This document shows, one piece after another, positions 1 to 9,088 of a DNA stretch of 64,000 bases. A model generated the notes under the pieces. It was given only the letters and a program-made list of their open reading frames with translations, was not told where the DNA came from and searched no databases. Made by a program: the position numbers and the translations under genes. Positions within the stretch are counted from its first letter, which is position 1, and each line of letters begins with the position of its first letter. The stretch comes from Dyella_A sp050749815. GTDB lineage: Bacteria > Pseudomonadota > Gammaproteobacteria > Xanthomonadales > Rhodanobacteraceae. The stretch spans positions 62,001 through 126,000 of the forward strand of contig NZ_CP192735.1 in NCBI RefSeq assembly GCF_050749815.1, in the 5' to 3' direction.

Positions 1-276
1 AAGCAGCTGCGCCAGAGCCAGCGCCTGTCGGTGCGCGTGCTGCTGGACAAGCGCGACAACGTGCTCACCGTGCAGCGCGGCTCGTTCGTCGATGAATCCG
101 GCGGCAACTACGCCTACGTCGTGCGCGACGGCATCGCCACCAAGACGCCGATCCGCGTGGGCGCCAGCAGCATCGACAAGGTGGAGATCCTCGACGGCCT
201 GAAGGAAGGCGACAAGATCGTGATCTCCGGTACCGACAGCTTCAAGAGCGCGCCGCGCGTCGCCATCAGCAGTTGA
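1..276 (+). CDS. HlyD/RND-type efflux periplasmic adaptor, C-terminal fragment
   Basis: This is the end of a gene that begins before the window; the frame is open from base 1 and stops at 274-276. The 91 visible residues are a beta-rich segment with alternating charged and hydrophobic residues, ending in a GLKEGDKIVISG stretch. That is typical of the membrane-proximal domain of MacA/AcrA-like adaptors, which bridge an inner-membrane pump and an outer-membrane TolC channel. The MacB-like ATPase and permeases that follow support this call. It is the only adaptor visible for the whole permease array downstream. The N-terminal hairpin and lipoyl domains lie outside the window. Confidence 0.8.
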   Translation, partial: KQLRQSQRLSVRVLLDKRDNVLTVQRGSFVDESGGNYAYVVRDGIATKTPIRVGASSIDKVEILDGLKEGDKIVISGTDSFKSAPRVAISS

Positions 277-281
277 AGAAA

Positions 282-393
282 ACGGGGGGCGGGGAGCCTG
301 CGCTCGACAGTGCAGCCATCGCAACGGTGCCGTGATCGTTGCAAGGCCTCATCGGACGGTGCTCTCCCCACATCGATGCTCCCCGTCCCCCGT
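282..393. repeat. 16-bp inverted repeat between adaptor and ATPase genes
   Basis: The arms are 282-297 (ACGGGGGGCGGGGAGC) and 378-393 (GCTCCCCGTCCCCCGT). They are complementary apart from one G-T position and enclose 80 bases. Inside lies a smaller hairpin, GCAACG pairing with CGTTGC. It fills most of the 159-bp gap between the adaptor and the ATPase. It could be a dispersed repeat or an mRNA structure separating adaptor and ATPase expression. No T-run follows, so it is not a standard terminator. Confidence 0.6.
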
Positions 394-435
394 CCCTTTG
401 CACACCGTTCCACCACCACCGAGGAAGGAAACACC

Positions 436-1155
436 ATGCTCAAGATGACCCACCTGTCCAAGGTCTACCGCACCGAAGTGGTGGAGACCTACGCGCTGCG
501 CGATTTCAACATCGACGTGAAGGAAGGCGAGTTCGTGGCCGTCACCGGCCCGTCCGGCTCGGGCAAGACCACCTTCCTCACCATCGCCGGCCTGCTGGAA
601 ACCTTCACCGGCGGCACCTATCACCTGGACAATATCGAGGTGAGCCAGCTCGACGACAACGCCCGCTCGAAGATCCGCAACGAGAAGATCGGCTTCATCT
701 TCCAGGCGTTCAACCTGATCCCCGACCTCAACGTGTTCGACAACGTCGAGGTGCCGCTGCGCTACCGTGGCATGAAGGCGGCTGAGCGCAAGGAACGCAT
801 CATGGGCGCGCTCGAGCGCGTGGGCCTGGCCTCGCGCGCCAAGCATTACCCGGCCGAACTCTCCGGCGGTCAGCAGCAGCGCGTGGCGATCGCCCGTGCG
901 CTCGCGGGCAGCCCGCGCCTGCTGCTGGCGGACGAACCGACCGGCAACCTGGACACCCAGATGGCCCGCGGCGTGATGGAACTCCTGGAGGAGATCCACC
1001 GCGAGGGCGCCACCATCGTGATGGTGACGCACGACCCGGAACTGGCCGCGCGCGCCCAGCGCAACGTGCACATCATCGACGGCCAGGTGGTCGACCTCGC
1101 CGAAGATCCGCGCTTCCACGCGCACGTCACCGAGGCCAGGCAGGGCCTGGGCTGA
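436..1155 (+). CDS. ABC transporter ATPase, MacB/LolD type
   Basis: This 239-residue stand-alone nucleotide-binding subunit would energise the FtsX-type permeases downstream. Walker A GPSGSGKTT is at residues 38-46, the Q-loop Gln near 90, signature LSGGQQQR at 142-149, Walker B RLLLADEPTGNLD from 161, and the H-loop His at 199. The length and the TGNLD ending fit the LolD/MacB/FtsE family. The ATG at 436 is chosen because GAGGAAGGAA lies just upstream and the alignable sequence begins there; the frame is open further upstream without family similarity. It is the only ATPase gene in the array, so it presumably serves all fourteen permeases. Confidence 0.95.
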   Translation: MLKMTHLSKVYRTEVVETYALRDFNIDVKEGEFVAVTGPSGSGKTTFLTIAGLLETFTGGTYHLDNIEVSQLDDNARSKIRNEKIGFIFQAFNLIPDLNVFDNVEVPLRYRGMKAAERKERIMGALERVGLASRAKHYPAELSGGQQQRVAIARALAGSPRLLLADEPTGNLDTQMARGVMELLEEIHREGATIVMVTHDPELAARAQRNVHIIDGQVVDLAEDPRFHAHVTEARQGLG

Positions 1156-1161
1156 GCCGAC

Positions 1162-1181
1162 GCGGCGGCCACGGCCGCCGC
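1162..1181 (+). other. GC-rich hairpin directly after the ATPase gene
   Basis: The arms GCGGCGG (1162-1168) and CCGCCGC (1175-1181) pair seven bases after the ATPase stop codon. No T-run follows, so it is more likely an mRNA-stabilising or processing hairpin in the 105-bp gap before the first permease than a terminator. The role is inferred from position only. Confidence 0.4.
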
Positions 1182-1260
1182 GCCCGATGAATCGCCGGAG
1201 CGGGCAGAGGAACTGCCGCGCTGAGCCGGTCGTGGATGACGTTCTTCCGAGGATCGCCGC

Positions 1261-2580
1261 ATGTTTTCCTACTACCTTGACCTTGCCACGCGAAGCCTCA
1301 AGCGCAGCCGCGGGCTGACCGTGCTGATGGTGCTCGCGATCGGCTTCGGTGTGGCCGCGTCGATGACCACTTTCGCGGTGTTCCGCGCGGTGTCGGGCGA
1401 CCCGATCCCGTGGAAGTCGTCCAAGCTGTTCGTGCCGCAGATCGACATGTGGGGCCCCAAGGCCCACGGCAAAGACAACAGCGAGCCACCGGACGCGATG
1501 GACTACACCGATGCGATGGCGCTGATGCGGGCGCATCGGGCCAAGTACCAGTCGGCGCTGTACCAGATCTCGCCCTCGGTGGTGCCGGCCGATGCCAGCA
1601 AGCATCCGATCAACGTCAGCGGCCACGCCGTCTACAGCGAGTTCTTTCCGATGGTCGAGCCGCCGTTCAAGTACGGCAGCGGCTGGACCGCACAGGACGA
1701 CACGCAGCGTGCCGCGGTGGCGGTGATCAGCAACAAGCTCAACGAAAAGCTGTTCGGTGGCGAGAACAGCTTGGGCCGCACGATCAACATCGAGGGCAAG
1801 GACTACCGCGTGGTCGGCGTGCTCGGCGACTGGAACCCGCAGCCGCGCTTCTACGACATCGTCAACACCGGCGGCTTTTCCAGCGGCACCGAAGACGTGT
1901 TCATCCCGTTCGAGCGGGCCATCGCGGTGGGCATGCCCAACGACGGCAACACCAACTGCAACGAGATTCCAGCCGAATCGGGCTTTGTCGGGCTGCAGCG
2001 CTCCTCCTGCATCTGGATGGCCTTCCTGGTGCAGCTGGACGACGCGGCGGCGGTGCAGGCCTATCGCGAGTACCTCGACGGTTACGCCAAGGATCAGCAG
2101 CTCGCCGGCCGCTTCGGCTGGGCGCCGAACAACCGCCTGCGCAACATTCCCGACTGGCTCGACTCGCAGCACGTGGTGCCCAGCGACACCAAGGTGTCGT
2201 TGCTGGTGGCGCTCGGCCTGCTGGTGGTTTGCCTGGTCAACACGGCGGGCCTGTTGCTGGCCAAGTTCCTGCGCCGCAGCAGCGAGATCGGCGTGCGCCG
2301 TGCCCTGGGCGCGAAGCGCAGCGCGATCTACGCACAGTTCCTCACCGAGGCGGGCATCGTCGGTGCGGCCGGTGGCGTGCTCGGCCTGCTGCTCACCGGC
2401 GTGGGCGTGGCCAGCGTCAGCTGGGTGCTGCCCAAGGACATCGCCGCGCTGGCGCGGATCGACCTGTCGCTGCTGGCGCTGACCCTGCTGGTGGCCGTGG
2501 TGGCCACCGTGCTGGCCGGGCTCTACCCCACGTTCCGTGCCTCGCGCGTGCAGCCGGCGTGGCAGCTGAAGTCCAACTGA
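1261..2580 (+). CDS. ABC permease, FtsX/MacB type, pair 1 subunit A
   Basis: Of 439 residues. Topology is that of the MacB_PCD plus FtsX architecture: one membrane helix near residues 18-40, a large periplasmic domain to about 305, then three C-terminal helices. The cytoplasmic motif EIGVRRALGAKR near 342 is where such permeases contact the ATPase. Two periplasmic cysteines, C233 and C250, recur in the A subunits of pairs 1-6. It ends in QPAWQLKSN, shared with pairs 2 and 4 (subfamily I). The B partner starts 10 bp downstream. Transport of peptides, lipids or antibiotics is known for the family; the substrate here cannot be read from the sequence. Confidence 0.9.
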   Translation: MFSYYLDLATRSLKRSRGLTVLMVLAIGFGVAASMTTFAVFRAVSGDPIPWKSSKLFVPQIDMWGPKAHGKDNSEPPDAMDYTDAMALMRAHRAKYQSALYQISPSVVPADASKHPINVSGHAVYSEFFPMVEPPFKYGSGWTAQDDTQRAAVAVISNKLNEKLFGGENSLGRTINIEGKDYRVVGVLGDWNPQPRFYDIVNTGGFSSGTEDVFIPFERAIAVGMPNDGNTNCNEIPAESGFVGLQRSSCIWMAFLVQLDDAAAVQAYREYLDGYAKDQQLAGRFGWAPNNRLRNIPDWLDSQHVVPSDTKVSLLVALGLLVVCLVNTAGLLLAKFLRRSSEIGVRRALGAKRSAIYAQFLTEAGIVGAAGGVLGLLLTGVGVASVSWVLPKDIAALARIDLSLLALTLLVAVVATVLAGLYPTFRASRVQPAWQLKSN

Positions 2581-2590
2581 GGATCACTCC

Positions 2591-3844
2591 ATGAAGCTCC
2601 ATCCCATGATCGCGGCCCTGCGCCGACACAAGGCGGGCGTGGTGCTGATCGCCCTGCAGATCGCGCTCACCCTGGCCATCGTCTGCAACGCGGTGTTCAT
2701 CATCGGCGAGCGCGTGGCGCGGGTGAACCGGCCCACCGGACTGGACGAGAACAACCTGTTCCTGGTCACCCAGCAGTGGGTCGGTGCGCCCAGCGGCGAC
2801 GATCCGGCCAGCGTCGACAAGCTTGACAACATGCAGCAGAGCGACCTGGCCGCGCTGCGTGCGATGCCCGACGTGGCGTCGGTGGCTCCGGTCAACTCGG
2901 TGCCGCTGCTCAACTCGTCCTGGAACGGTTCGCTGGCGCTGAAGCCGGCCAGCCAGCTGGGCGCCGGCAACGGTCGCACCACCTACTACTTCACCGACGA
3001 ACAGGGGCTGGCCACGCTGGGCCTGAAGCTGTTGGCCGGGCGCAGTTTCACCGCGGCCGACGTCGAGCACCGCGGCTTCCGCGACCAGAGGGAGCCGTCG
3101 ATCGTGATGCTGACCAAGGCGCTCGCCGACAAGCTGTTCCCGGACGGAAGCGCGCTGGGCAAGGTGGTCTACCTGGACGGCGGCAGCACGCCGAGCACCA
3201 TCATCGGCCTGGTCGATCGCCTGCAGGTGCCGGGCACCGGCAGCTGGACCAACAGCTTCGTGTGGAATTCCACCCTCGTGCCGACCCGCATCAACGCGAA
3301 CTTCTCGCGCTATGCGGTGCGCGCCAAGCCGGGCCGGTTGCAGGCGGCGATGCAGGCGGTGCCCAACGTGCTGTACGGCGTGAATCGCCTGCGCGTGATG
3401 GACGACGACAGCGTCAAGTCGTTCGCGCAGATCCGCCAGCAGGCGTACCGCGCCGACGTCGGCATGGCGATCCTGATGGGCGTGGTGTGCTTGATCCTGC
3501 TGGGCGTGACCGCCGCGGGCATCGTCGGCCTGACCAGCTTCTGGGTCGGCCAGCGCCACCGCCAGATCGGCGTGCGGCGCGCATTGGGCGCCCGCAAGAT
3601 CGACATCCTGCACTACTTCCAGATGGAGAACCTGCTGATCTCCGGCGTTGGCGCGGTGATCGGCCTGGGCTTGGCGATCGGCCTGAACATGCTGCTGATG
3701 CAGCACTTCGAGATGGACCGGCTGCCGGTGCTGTACGTGCTGGCCGGCATCGTCGCGGTGATGGCGCTGGGGCAGGGCGCGGTGTTCGTGCCGGCGCGGC
3801 GCGCGTCCAACGTGCCGCCGGTCGTGGCAACGCGGTCGGCATGA
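2591..3844 (+). CDS. ABC permease, FtsX/MacB type, pair 1 subunit B
   Basis: Of 417 residues, opening with the B-type start M-x-L-x-P-M-I followed by LRRHK. The first helix carries IVCNAVFII. The periplasmic domain spans roughly residues 45-275, and three C-terminal helices follow, with RQIGVRRALGARKIDIL after the second helix. The end, VPPVVATRSA, is the usual B-type tail. Subfamily I by its GARKIDIL motif. It lies 10 bp after its A partner, which suggests translational coupling and a heterodimeric permease. The next pair begins 52 bp downstream. Confidence 0.9.
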   Translation: MKLHPMIAALRRHKAGVVLIALQIALTLAIVCNAVFIIGERVARVNRPTGLDENNLFLVTQQWVGAPSGDDPASVDKLDNMQQSDLAALRAMPDVASVAPVNSVPLLNSSWNGSLALKPASQLGAGNGRTTYYFTDEQGLATLGLKLLAGRSFTAADVEHRGFRDQREPSIVMLTKALADKLFPDGSALGKVVYLDGGSTPSTIIGLVDRLQVPGTGSWTNSFVWNSTLVPTRINANFSRYAVRAKPGRLQAAMQAVPNVLYGVNRLRVMDDDSVKSFAQIRQQAYRADVGMAILMGVVCLILLGVTAAGIVGLTSFWVGQRHRQIGVRRALGARKIDILHYFQMENLLISGVGAVIGLGLAIGLNMLLMQHFEMDRLPVLYVLAGIVAVMALGQGAVFVPARRASNVPPVVATRSA

Positions 3845-3896
3845 CGCACCGCTCGCCACCACCCATCCATCGGCACCTGCCGCGCGGAGTCCATCC

Positions 3897-5213
3897 ATGG
3901 TGATGCTCGATTACTACTTCCAGCTGGGACTGCGCAGCCTGCGGCGCAACCCGATGCTCACCGCCCTGATGGTGATGGCGATCGGCTTCGGCGTGGCCGC
4001 ATCGATGACCACCTATTCGGTGTTCCGCGCGGTGTCGGGCAACCCGATTCCCGACAAGTCGGCGCGGCTGTTCATCCCGCTGGTGGACAACTGGGGGCCG
4101 CAGCAGAACCTCAAGGGCGAGCCGGCAGACGGATTGGACTACGTGGACGCCATCGCACTGATGCGCGCCCACGCGGCCAAGCGCCAGACCATGCTGTACC
4201 CGGTGCAACTGGCCGTGATGCCGGACGCCAACCGCGATCTACCGATGAATGCAGAAGGCTACGCCGTGGGTGGCGACTTCTTCCCGATGTTCGACGTGCC
4301 GTTCCGGTTTGGCAGCGGCTGGACGGCGCAGGACGACGAGAAGCGTGCTGCCGACGTGGTCATCAGCGGCAAGCTCAACCAGGAGGTCTTCGCCGGTGCC
4401 AACAGCGTGGGGCGCACGATCAATCTCGGCGGGCGCGACTATCGCGTGGTCGGCGTCACCAGCCACTGGAACCCGCGGCCGCGCTTCTACGACCTGTTCA
4501 GTACCAGCGGCTTCGCCGATGAGCCGGACTTCTACATGCCGTTCAACCTGGCGCTGCAGCAGCAGATGTACACCGGCGGGCGCAACAGCTGCCGTGGCCA
4601 CCTCGGCTTCACCAACTGGACCGACTACACGCAGAGCAACTGCGTGTGGATCACGCCATGGGTGGAGCTGGACACGGCCGACGAGGTCGCGAGCTACCGC
4701 CGCTTTCTCACCAACTATGCCGCCGATCAGCAGCGCGCCGGTCGCTTCAACTGGGCGCCGAACGTGCGCCTGCGCGATGTGACCCAGTGGCTGGACTACC
4801 AGCAGGTGGTTCCGCCGGAAAGCCGCATCTCGCTGGTGGTGGCGCTGGGCTTCTTCGTGATCTGCCTGGTCAACACCATTGGCCTGCTGCTGGCGAAGTT
4901 CATGCGTCGCGCCGGCGAGATCGGCGTGCGCCGGGCCCTCGGCGCCACGCGCGGGGAGATCTACACGCAGTACCTGATCGAGGCCGGCACGGTGGGCCTG
5001 GCCGGCGGCGCGCTGGGGCTGTTGCTCACCGCACTGGGCGTGTCGGGCATCGGCGTGCTGTTCCAGCCGGAAGTGGCAAAGCTGGCGAAGCTCGACCTGT
5101 CGCTGATGGCGCTCACCTTCGCGGTCGCCATCGCGGCCACCGTGTTGGCGGCGTTCTATCCGGCGTGGCGCGCGGCGCACGTGCAGCCGGCCTGGCAATT
5201 GAAGTCCAGCTGA
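3897..5213 (+). CDS. ABC permease, FtsX/MacB type, pair 2 subunit A
   Basis: Of 438 residues, with the same one-plus-three helix plan as the pair 1 A subunit. It shares FRAVSGNPIP after the first helix and the coupling motif EIGVRRALGATRGEIY. The conserved cysteines are C232 and C249. The ATG at 3897 is used because GGAG at 3886-3889 sits 7 bases upstream; the ATG at 3903 would begin MLDYY and align equally well with the paralogues. The tail QPAWQLKSS places it in subfamily I. Confidence 0.9.
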   Translation: MVMLDYYFQLGLRSLRRNPMLTALMVMAIGFGVAASMTTYSVFRAVSGNPIPDKSARLFIPLVDNWGPQQNLKGEPADGLDYVDAIALMRAHAAKRQTMLYPVQLAVMPDANRDLPMNAEGYAVGGDFFPMFDVPFRFGSGWTAQDDEKRAADVVISGKLNQEVFAGANSVGRTINLGGRDYRVVGVTSHWNPRPRFYDLFSTSGFADEPDFYMPFNLALQQQMYTGGRNSCRGHLGFTNWTDYTQSNCVWITPWVELDTADEVASYRRFLTNYAADQQRAGRFNWAPNVRLRDVTQWLDYQQVVPPESRISLVVALGFFVICLVNTIGLLLAKFMRRAGEIGVRRALGATRGEIYTQYLIEAGTVGLAGGALGLLLTALGVSGIGVLFQPEVAKLAKLDLSLMALTFAVAIAATVLAAFYPAWRAAHVQPAWQLKSS

Positions 5214-5223
5214 GGAGAGCGCC

Positions 5224-6468
5224 ATGACCATCCAGATTCGGCCCATCCTCATCGCGCTGCGTCGGCACAAGGCCGGCACCGTGCTGATCGCACTGCAGAT
5301 CGCGCTGACCTTGGCGATCGTGTGCAACGGCCTGTTCATCATCCATCAGCGGCTCGCCAATCTGGGCGCGGTCAGCGGCGTGGACGAGTCCAGCGTGTTC
5401 GTCATTCGCAACCAGTGGGCGGCCGAGCGGCCGACGGCCGAGGTGGACGCCCAGGTACGGGCGGATCTGCTGGCGCTGCGCCAGCTGCCGGCGGTGCGTG
5501 ACGCCACGCCAGCCTCGGGCAACGGTTATCCGTTGTCCGGTGGCGGCTGGGACAACAACGTCACGCTCACCCCCGACCAGGAACGGCCGCTGACCGACGC
5601 GGCGGTGTACACGGGCGACGAGCACTTCCTCGATACGCTGGGCGTGCGGCTGATCGCCGGGCGCAACTTCCGCGCCGACGAAGTGATGGTGATGGGCACG
5701 CAGCAGGCGATCAGCCCGCCGACGGTCATCGTGAGCAAGGCGCTGGCCGACAAGCTGTTCCCGGACGGCAACGCGCTGGGCAAGAGCTTCTACGCGATGG
5801 GCACCACGCCCAGCACCATCATCGGCATCGTCGATCCGCTGCATCGACAGGGCGTCAGTCAGTGGAACAAGCCCTACGCCGGGCAGGCGCTGATCTGGCC
5901 GCTGCGGGCCGACGACGCGCGTGGCCTGTGCTACATCGTGCGCGCCAGGCCCGGTCAGCTCGCTGCGGCGATGCGCGAGGCGCCCAAGGCGCTGCTCGCG
6001 CAAAGCCGCATGCGCATCATCGATCCGAAGGACGGCATCCAGGACTACGCCGCCATCCGTCAGAAGGTGTTCGAGACCGATCGCGGCATGGCCGTGCTGA
6101 TGGCGATCATCTGCGTGGTGCTGCTGGCGGTGACCGCCGCGGGCATCGTGGGCCTGACCAGTTTCTGGGTGAGTCAGCGCCGCAAGCAGATCGGCGTGCG
6201 CCGCGCGCTCGGCGCACGACAGCGCGACATCCTCACCTATTTCCTCACCGAGAACTTCCTCATCAGCGCCGCCGGCGTCGTATTGGGGACCGTGCTCGCG
6301 ATCATCTTCAACCTGTGGACGGTGACCCGCTTCGCCATGGATCCCATGTCGATGGCCTACGTGGGCACCGGCGTGCTGGTGCTGTTGCTGCTGGGGCAGG
6401 GCGCGGTGCTGGCACCGGCGCTGCGCGCCTCGCGCGTGTCGCCGGTGGAGGCGACCCGTTCGGTCTAG
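5224..6468 (+). CDS. ABC permease, FtsX/MacB type, pair 2 subunit B
   Basis: Of 414 residues. B-type start (IRPILIALRRHKAG), first-helix motif IVCNGLFII, periplasmic domain, then three helices with KQIGVRRALGARQRDIL. The tail VSPVEATRSV deviates slightly from the usual PPVVATRS. Its C-terminal loop (around residues 360-380) differs most from other B subunits: it lacks the Tyr-Glu-x-Pro/Leu-Pro segment. Gap to its A partner is 10 bp; the next pair follows 62 bp later. Confidence 0.9.
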   Translation: MTIQIRPILIALRRHKAGTVLIALQIALTLAIVCNGLFIIHQRLANLGAVSGVDESSVFVIRNQWAAERPTAEVDAQVRADLLALRQLPAVRDATPASGNGYPLSGGGWDNNVTLTPDQERPLTDAAVYTGDEHFLDTLGVRLIAGRNFRADEVMVMGTQQAISPPTVIVSKALADKLFPDGNALGKSFYAMGTTPSTIIGIVDPLHRQGVSQWNKPYAGQALIWPLRADDARGLCYIVRARPGQLAAAMREAPKALLAQSRMRIIDPKDGIQDYAAIRQKVFETDRGMAVLMAIICVVLLAVTAAGIVGLTSFWVSQRRKQIGVRRALGARQRDILTYFLTENFLISAAGVVLGTVLAIIFNLWTVTRFAMDPMSMAYVGTGVLVLLLLGQGAVLAPALRASRVSPVEATRSV

Positions 6469-6530
6469 CGGAAGCGGAAGGTGGGGCCCGGCCGAATCGT
6501 TCGGCGGGGAGGTTTTCCGAGGGGAATGGA

Positions 6531-7835
6531 ATGTTCGGCTATTACCTGGATCTGGCGATACGCAGCCTCAAGCGCAATCGGGTGCTCACCACGCTGATGG
6601 TGCTGGCGCTGGCACTCGGGATCGGCGCGTCGATCACCACGCTGACGGTGTTGCGACTGCTGTCGGGCGATCCGCTGCCGCAGAAGAGCGCGCGGCTGTT
6701 CTACCCGCAGGTCGACCCCAATGCCCGGGACGGCAACGCCAGCGAGAAGCCGAAGCCGCCGACCACGATGAGCTACGTGGACGCGATGAACCTGCTGCAT
6801 GCACGGCGCGCCACGCGTCAGGCAGCCATGGCCCTGACACAGGCCAAGATCGTGCCGCAGCAGGCCAACGCACGCCCGTTCTTCAGCGATGGCGTGATGA
6901 CCACCGCCGACTTCTTCGCCATGTTCGACGCGCGCTTCCAGTACGGCAGCGGCTGGGCCGCGCAGGACGACGAAGGCGGTGCCGACGTCGTGGTGATTGC
7001 CGGCTTCCTCAACGACAAGCTTTTCGCTGGTGCCAACAGCGTGGGGCGGACGGTGCGCCTCAACGATCACGATTTCCGCATCGTCGGCGTGCTCCAGCCG
7101 TGGGCGCCGCAGCCGCGTTTCTACACCCAGGGCCTGGGCGGGCACAGCTATGGCGATGGCGATGCGGTGTTCCTGCCGCTCAAGGCAGCCCGCAATCTGA
7201 AGATGAGCCCGCAGGACGTCGAGTGCTACAGGTCGGTCACCGATCTGGGGGCGTTGGAGAGCGCGCCATGCACGTGGCTGGGCGTCTGGGTCGAGCTCGA
7301 CGATGCATCGGCGGTGGCGAAGTACCGTCAGTTCCTCGATGGCTACGTGAAGGAGCAGGTGGCGCTGGGTCGCTTCCAGCGCACCGACACCGCGCTGATG
7401 GATCTGATGGCGTGGCTGCGCGATCAACAGGTGGTCCCCGATGACGTGCGCCTGCAGGTCTACATGGCGTTCGGCTTCCTGTTGATCTGCGTGGTGAATA
7501 CGGTGGGCCTGCTGCTGGCCAAGTGCCTCAGGCGCTCACAGGAGATCGGCGTTCGACGGGCGCTCGGTGCGACCCGGCGTGAGATCTTCACGCAGTTCAT
7601 GGTGGAGGCGTCGATCGTCGGCCTCGCCGGCGGCGTGCTTGGCCTCGCGTTCGCCGAGCTGGGTCTGTTCGGCATCCGCCATCAGCCGGCGGAGTACGCG
7701 AAGTTGGCGCATCTCGACCTGCCGATGTTCGCGTTCACCTTCGTGGTGGCCCTGGTCGCCAGCCTGCTGGCCGGCCTATTGCCCGCCTGGCGCGCCTGCG
7801 TGCTGGCGCCGGCTCCCCAACTCAAGACGGCCTGA
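6531..7835 (+). CDS. ABC permease, FtsX/MacB type, pair 3 subunit A
   Basis: Of 434 residues, starting MFGYYLDLAIRSLKRNRV, with a purine-rich GAGGGG-type stretch a few bases upstream. After the first helix it has LSGDPLPQKSARLFYPQVDP, the subfamily II pattern shared with pairs 5 and 6. Cysteines at 232 and 247 correspond to the conserved A-subunit pair. The C-terminal FtsX domain has EIGVRRALGATRREIF. The tail APAPQLKTA differs from the subfamily I tail. The frame is open far upstream, but nothing there resembles the paralogues. Confidence 0.9.
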   Translation: MFGYYLDLAIRSLKRNRVLTTLMVLALALGIGASITTLTVLRLLSGDPLPQKSARLFYPQVDPNARDGNASEKPKPPTTMSYVDAMNLLHARRATRQAAMALTQAKIVPQQANARPFFSDGVMTTADFFAMFDARFQYGSGWAAQDDEGGADVVVIAGFLNDKLFAGANSVGRTVRLNDHDFRIVGVLQPWAPQPRFYTQGLGGHSYGDGDAVFLPLKAARNLKMSPQDVECYRSVTDLGALESAPCTWLGVWVELDDASAVAKYRQFLDGYVKEQVALGRFQRTDTALMDLMAWLRDQQVVPDDVRLQVYMAFGFLLICVVNTVGLLLAKCLRRSQEIGVRRALGATRREIFTQFMVEASIVGLAGGVLGLAFAELGLFGIRHQPAEYAKLAHLDLPMFAFTFVVALVASLLAGLLPAWRACVLAPAPQLKTA

Positions 7836-7842
7836 GGCGACC

Positions 7843-9072
7843 ATGGAAATCCGACCCATCTTTGCCAGCCTGCGCAAGCATCGCATTCCCGCGTTGCTGA
7901 TCGTGCTGGAGATCGCGCTCGCCTGCGCCGTGCTGTGCAACGCGGTGTTCATGATCAGCCAGCGGGTGGCCTCGATCCATCTGCCCAACGGCATCGACGA
8001 GGCAGGTATCGCCGCAGTGACGGTGCAAGGCCTGGACGATAAGCGCGCCGGCAGCGACATTCCGCGCAACATCCAGGCGCTGCGTGCGCTGCGCGGCGTG
8101 CAGTCGGTATCGGTGATGAGCACGTTGCCGTTGAGTCAGAACAACTGGGGCTGGAGTTTCGGCACCAAGGCCGACGCTACCGTCGCCGACCAGACCAGCC
8201 GCAACGTCTCGCTGTACTTCATCGGCGCCGACGGCCCCAAAACACTGGGTCTGAAGCTGCTGGAGGGGCGCTTCTTCAACGACGGCGAGTACGCCGACAG
8301 CCACTTCGACGCCGCGCCGCTGGCCGAGACGCATGTGGCGATGATCACCCGGACGCTGGCCGAAAAACTGTGGCCGGGGCAGTCGGCAGTGGGCAAGACG
8401 TTCTATTCGCTGCCGCACTACTACACGGTCGTCGGCGTGGTAGGGGATGTGCTGCGCCCGTACATCGGCGGCGCGGGCGGGCCGTACAACTACGATGCGG
8501 CGTACTTCCCGATGAGCGCCGCCGGCTCGAAGGGCGCGTTGGGGTACTACGTGCTGCGCAGCGCGCCGGCCGATCGCGACCGACTCGTGCGCGAAGCCGA
8601 ACAGACCCTGGCGGAACTGAACCCGGGAGCCGTGGCCAGGGGCCGCAGCTACCGCGAGATCCGTGACACCTATTTCGCCAACATGAGCTCGATGGCCTGG
8701 ATGCTGGTGCTGGTATGCGTGGTGATGCTGGCGGTCACCGCCTTCGGCATCGTCGGCCTGACCAGTTTCTGGGTGAACCAGCGGCGTCGGCAGATCGGCA
8801 TCCGTCGTGCGGTCGGCGCCACCCGCGGAAACATCATGCAGTACTTCCAGACCGAGAACTTCCTGCTCAGCACCGGCGGCGTGGTGCTCGGCATGGTGCT
8901 GGCCTTCGGCATCAACGTGTACCTGATGCAGCGCTACGAGATGCCGCGCATGCCCTGGTTCTATCTGCCGGGCGGCGCGCTGGCGCTGTGGCTGATCGGC
9001 CAGGTCGCGGTGCTCGGCCCGGCACTGCGGGCCGCGGCTGTGCCGCCGGTGGTGGCGACGCGCAGCGCATGA
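7843..9072 (+). CDS. ABC permease, FtsX/MacB type, pair 3 subunit B
   Basis: Of 409 residues, start MEIRPIFASLRKHRI, 7 bp after its A partner. First helix VLCNAVFMI; coupling segment RQIGIRRAVGATRGNIM followed by YFQTENFLL, the subfamily II signature. Near the end it has QRYEMPRMPWFYLPGG and the tail VPPVVATRSA. Pair 4 starts only 16 bp later, the tightest between-pair gap in the array. Confidence 0.9.
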   Translation: MEIRPIFASLRKHRIPALLIVLEIALACAVLCNAVFMISQRVASIHLPNGIDEAGIAAVTVQGLDDKRAGSDIPRNIQALRALRGVQSVSVMSTLPLSQNNWGWSFGTKADATVADQTSRNVSLYFIGADGPKTLGLKLLEGRFFNDGEYADSHFDAAPLAETHVAMITRTLAEKLWPGQSAVGKTFYSLPHYYTVVGVVGDVLRPYIGGAGGPYNYDAAYFPMSAAGSKGALGYYVLRSAPADRDRLVREAEQTLAELNPGAVARGRSYREIRDTYFANMSSMAWMLVLVCVVMLAVTAFGIVGLTSFWVNQRRRQIGIRRAVGATRGNIMQYFQTENFLLSTGGVVLGMVLAFGINVYLMQRYEMPRMPWFYLPGGALALWLIGQVAVLGPALRAAAVPPVVATRSA

Positions 9073-9088
9073 GCAGGTCCTAGAACCC

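Noticed and set aside
349..2172. Long open frame antisense to the ATPase and first permease (607 codons)
   Set aside because: High-GC codon bias opens the antisense frame; its product is Arg/His/Val-rich and low in complexity, with no domain. Similar antisense frames accompany nearly every gene here (for example 28633-30582 opposite proS).
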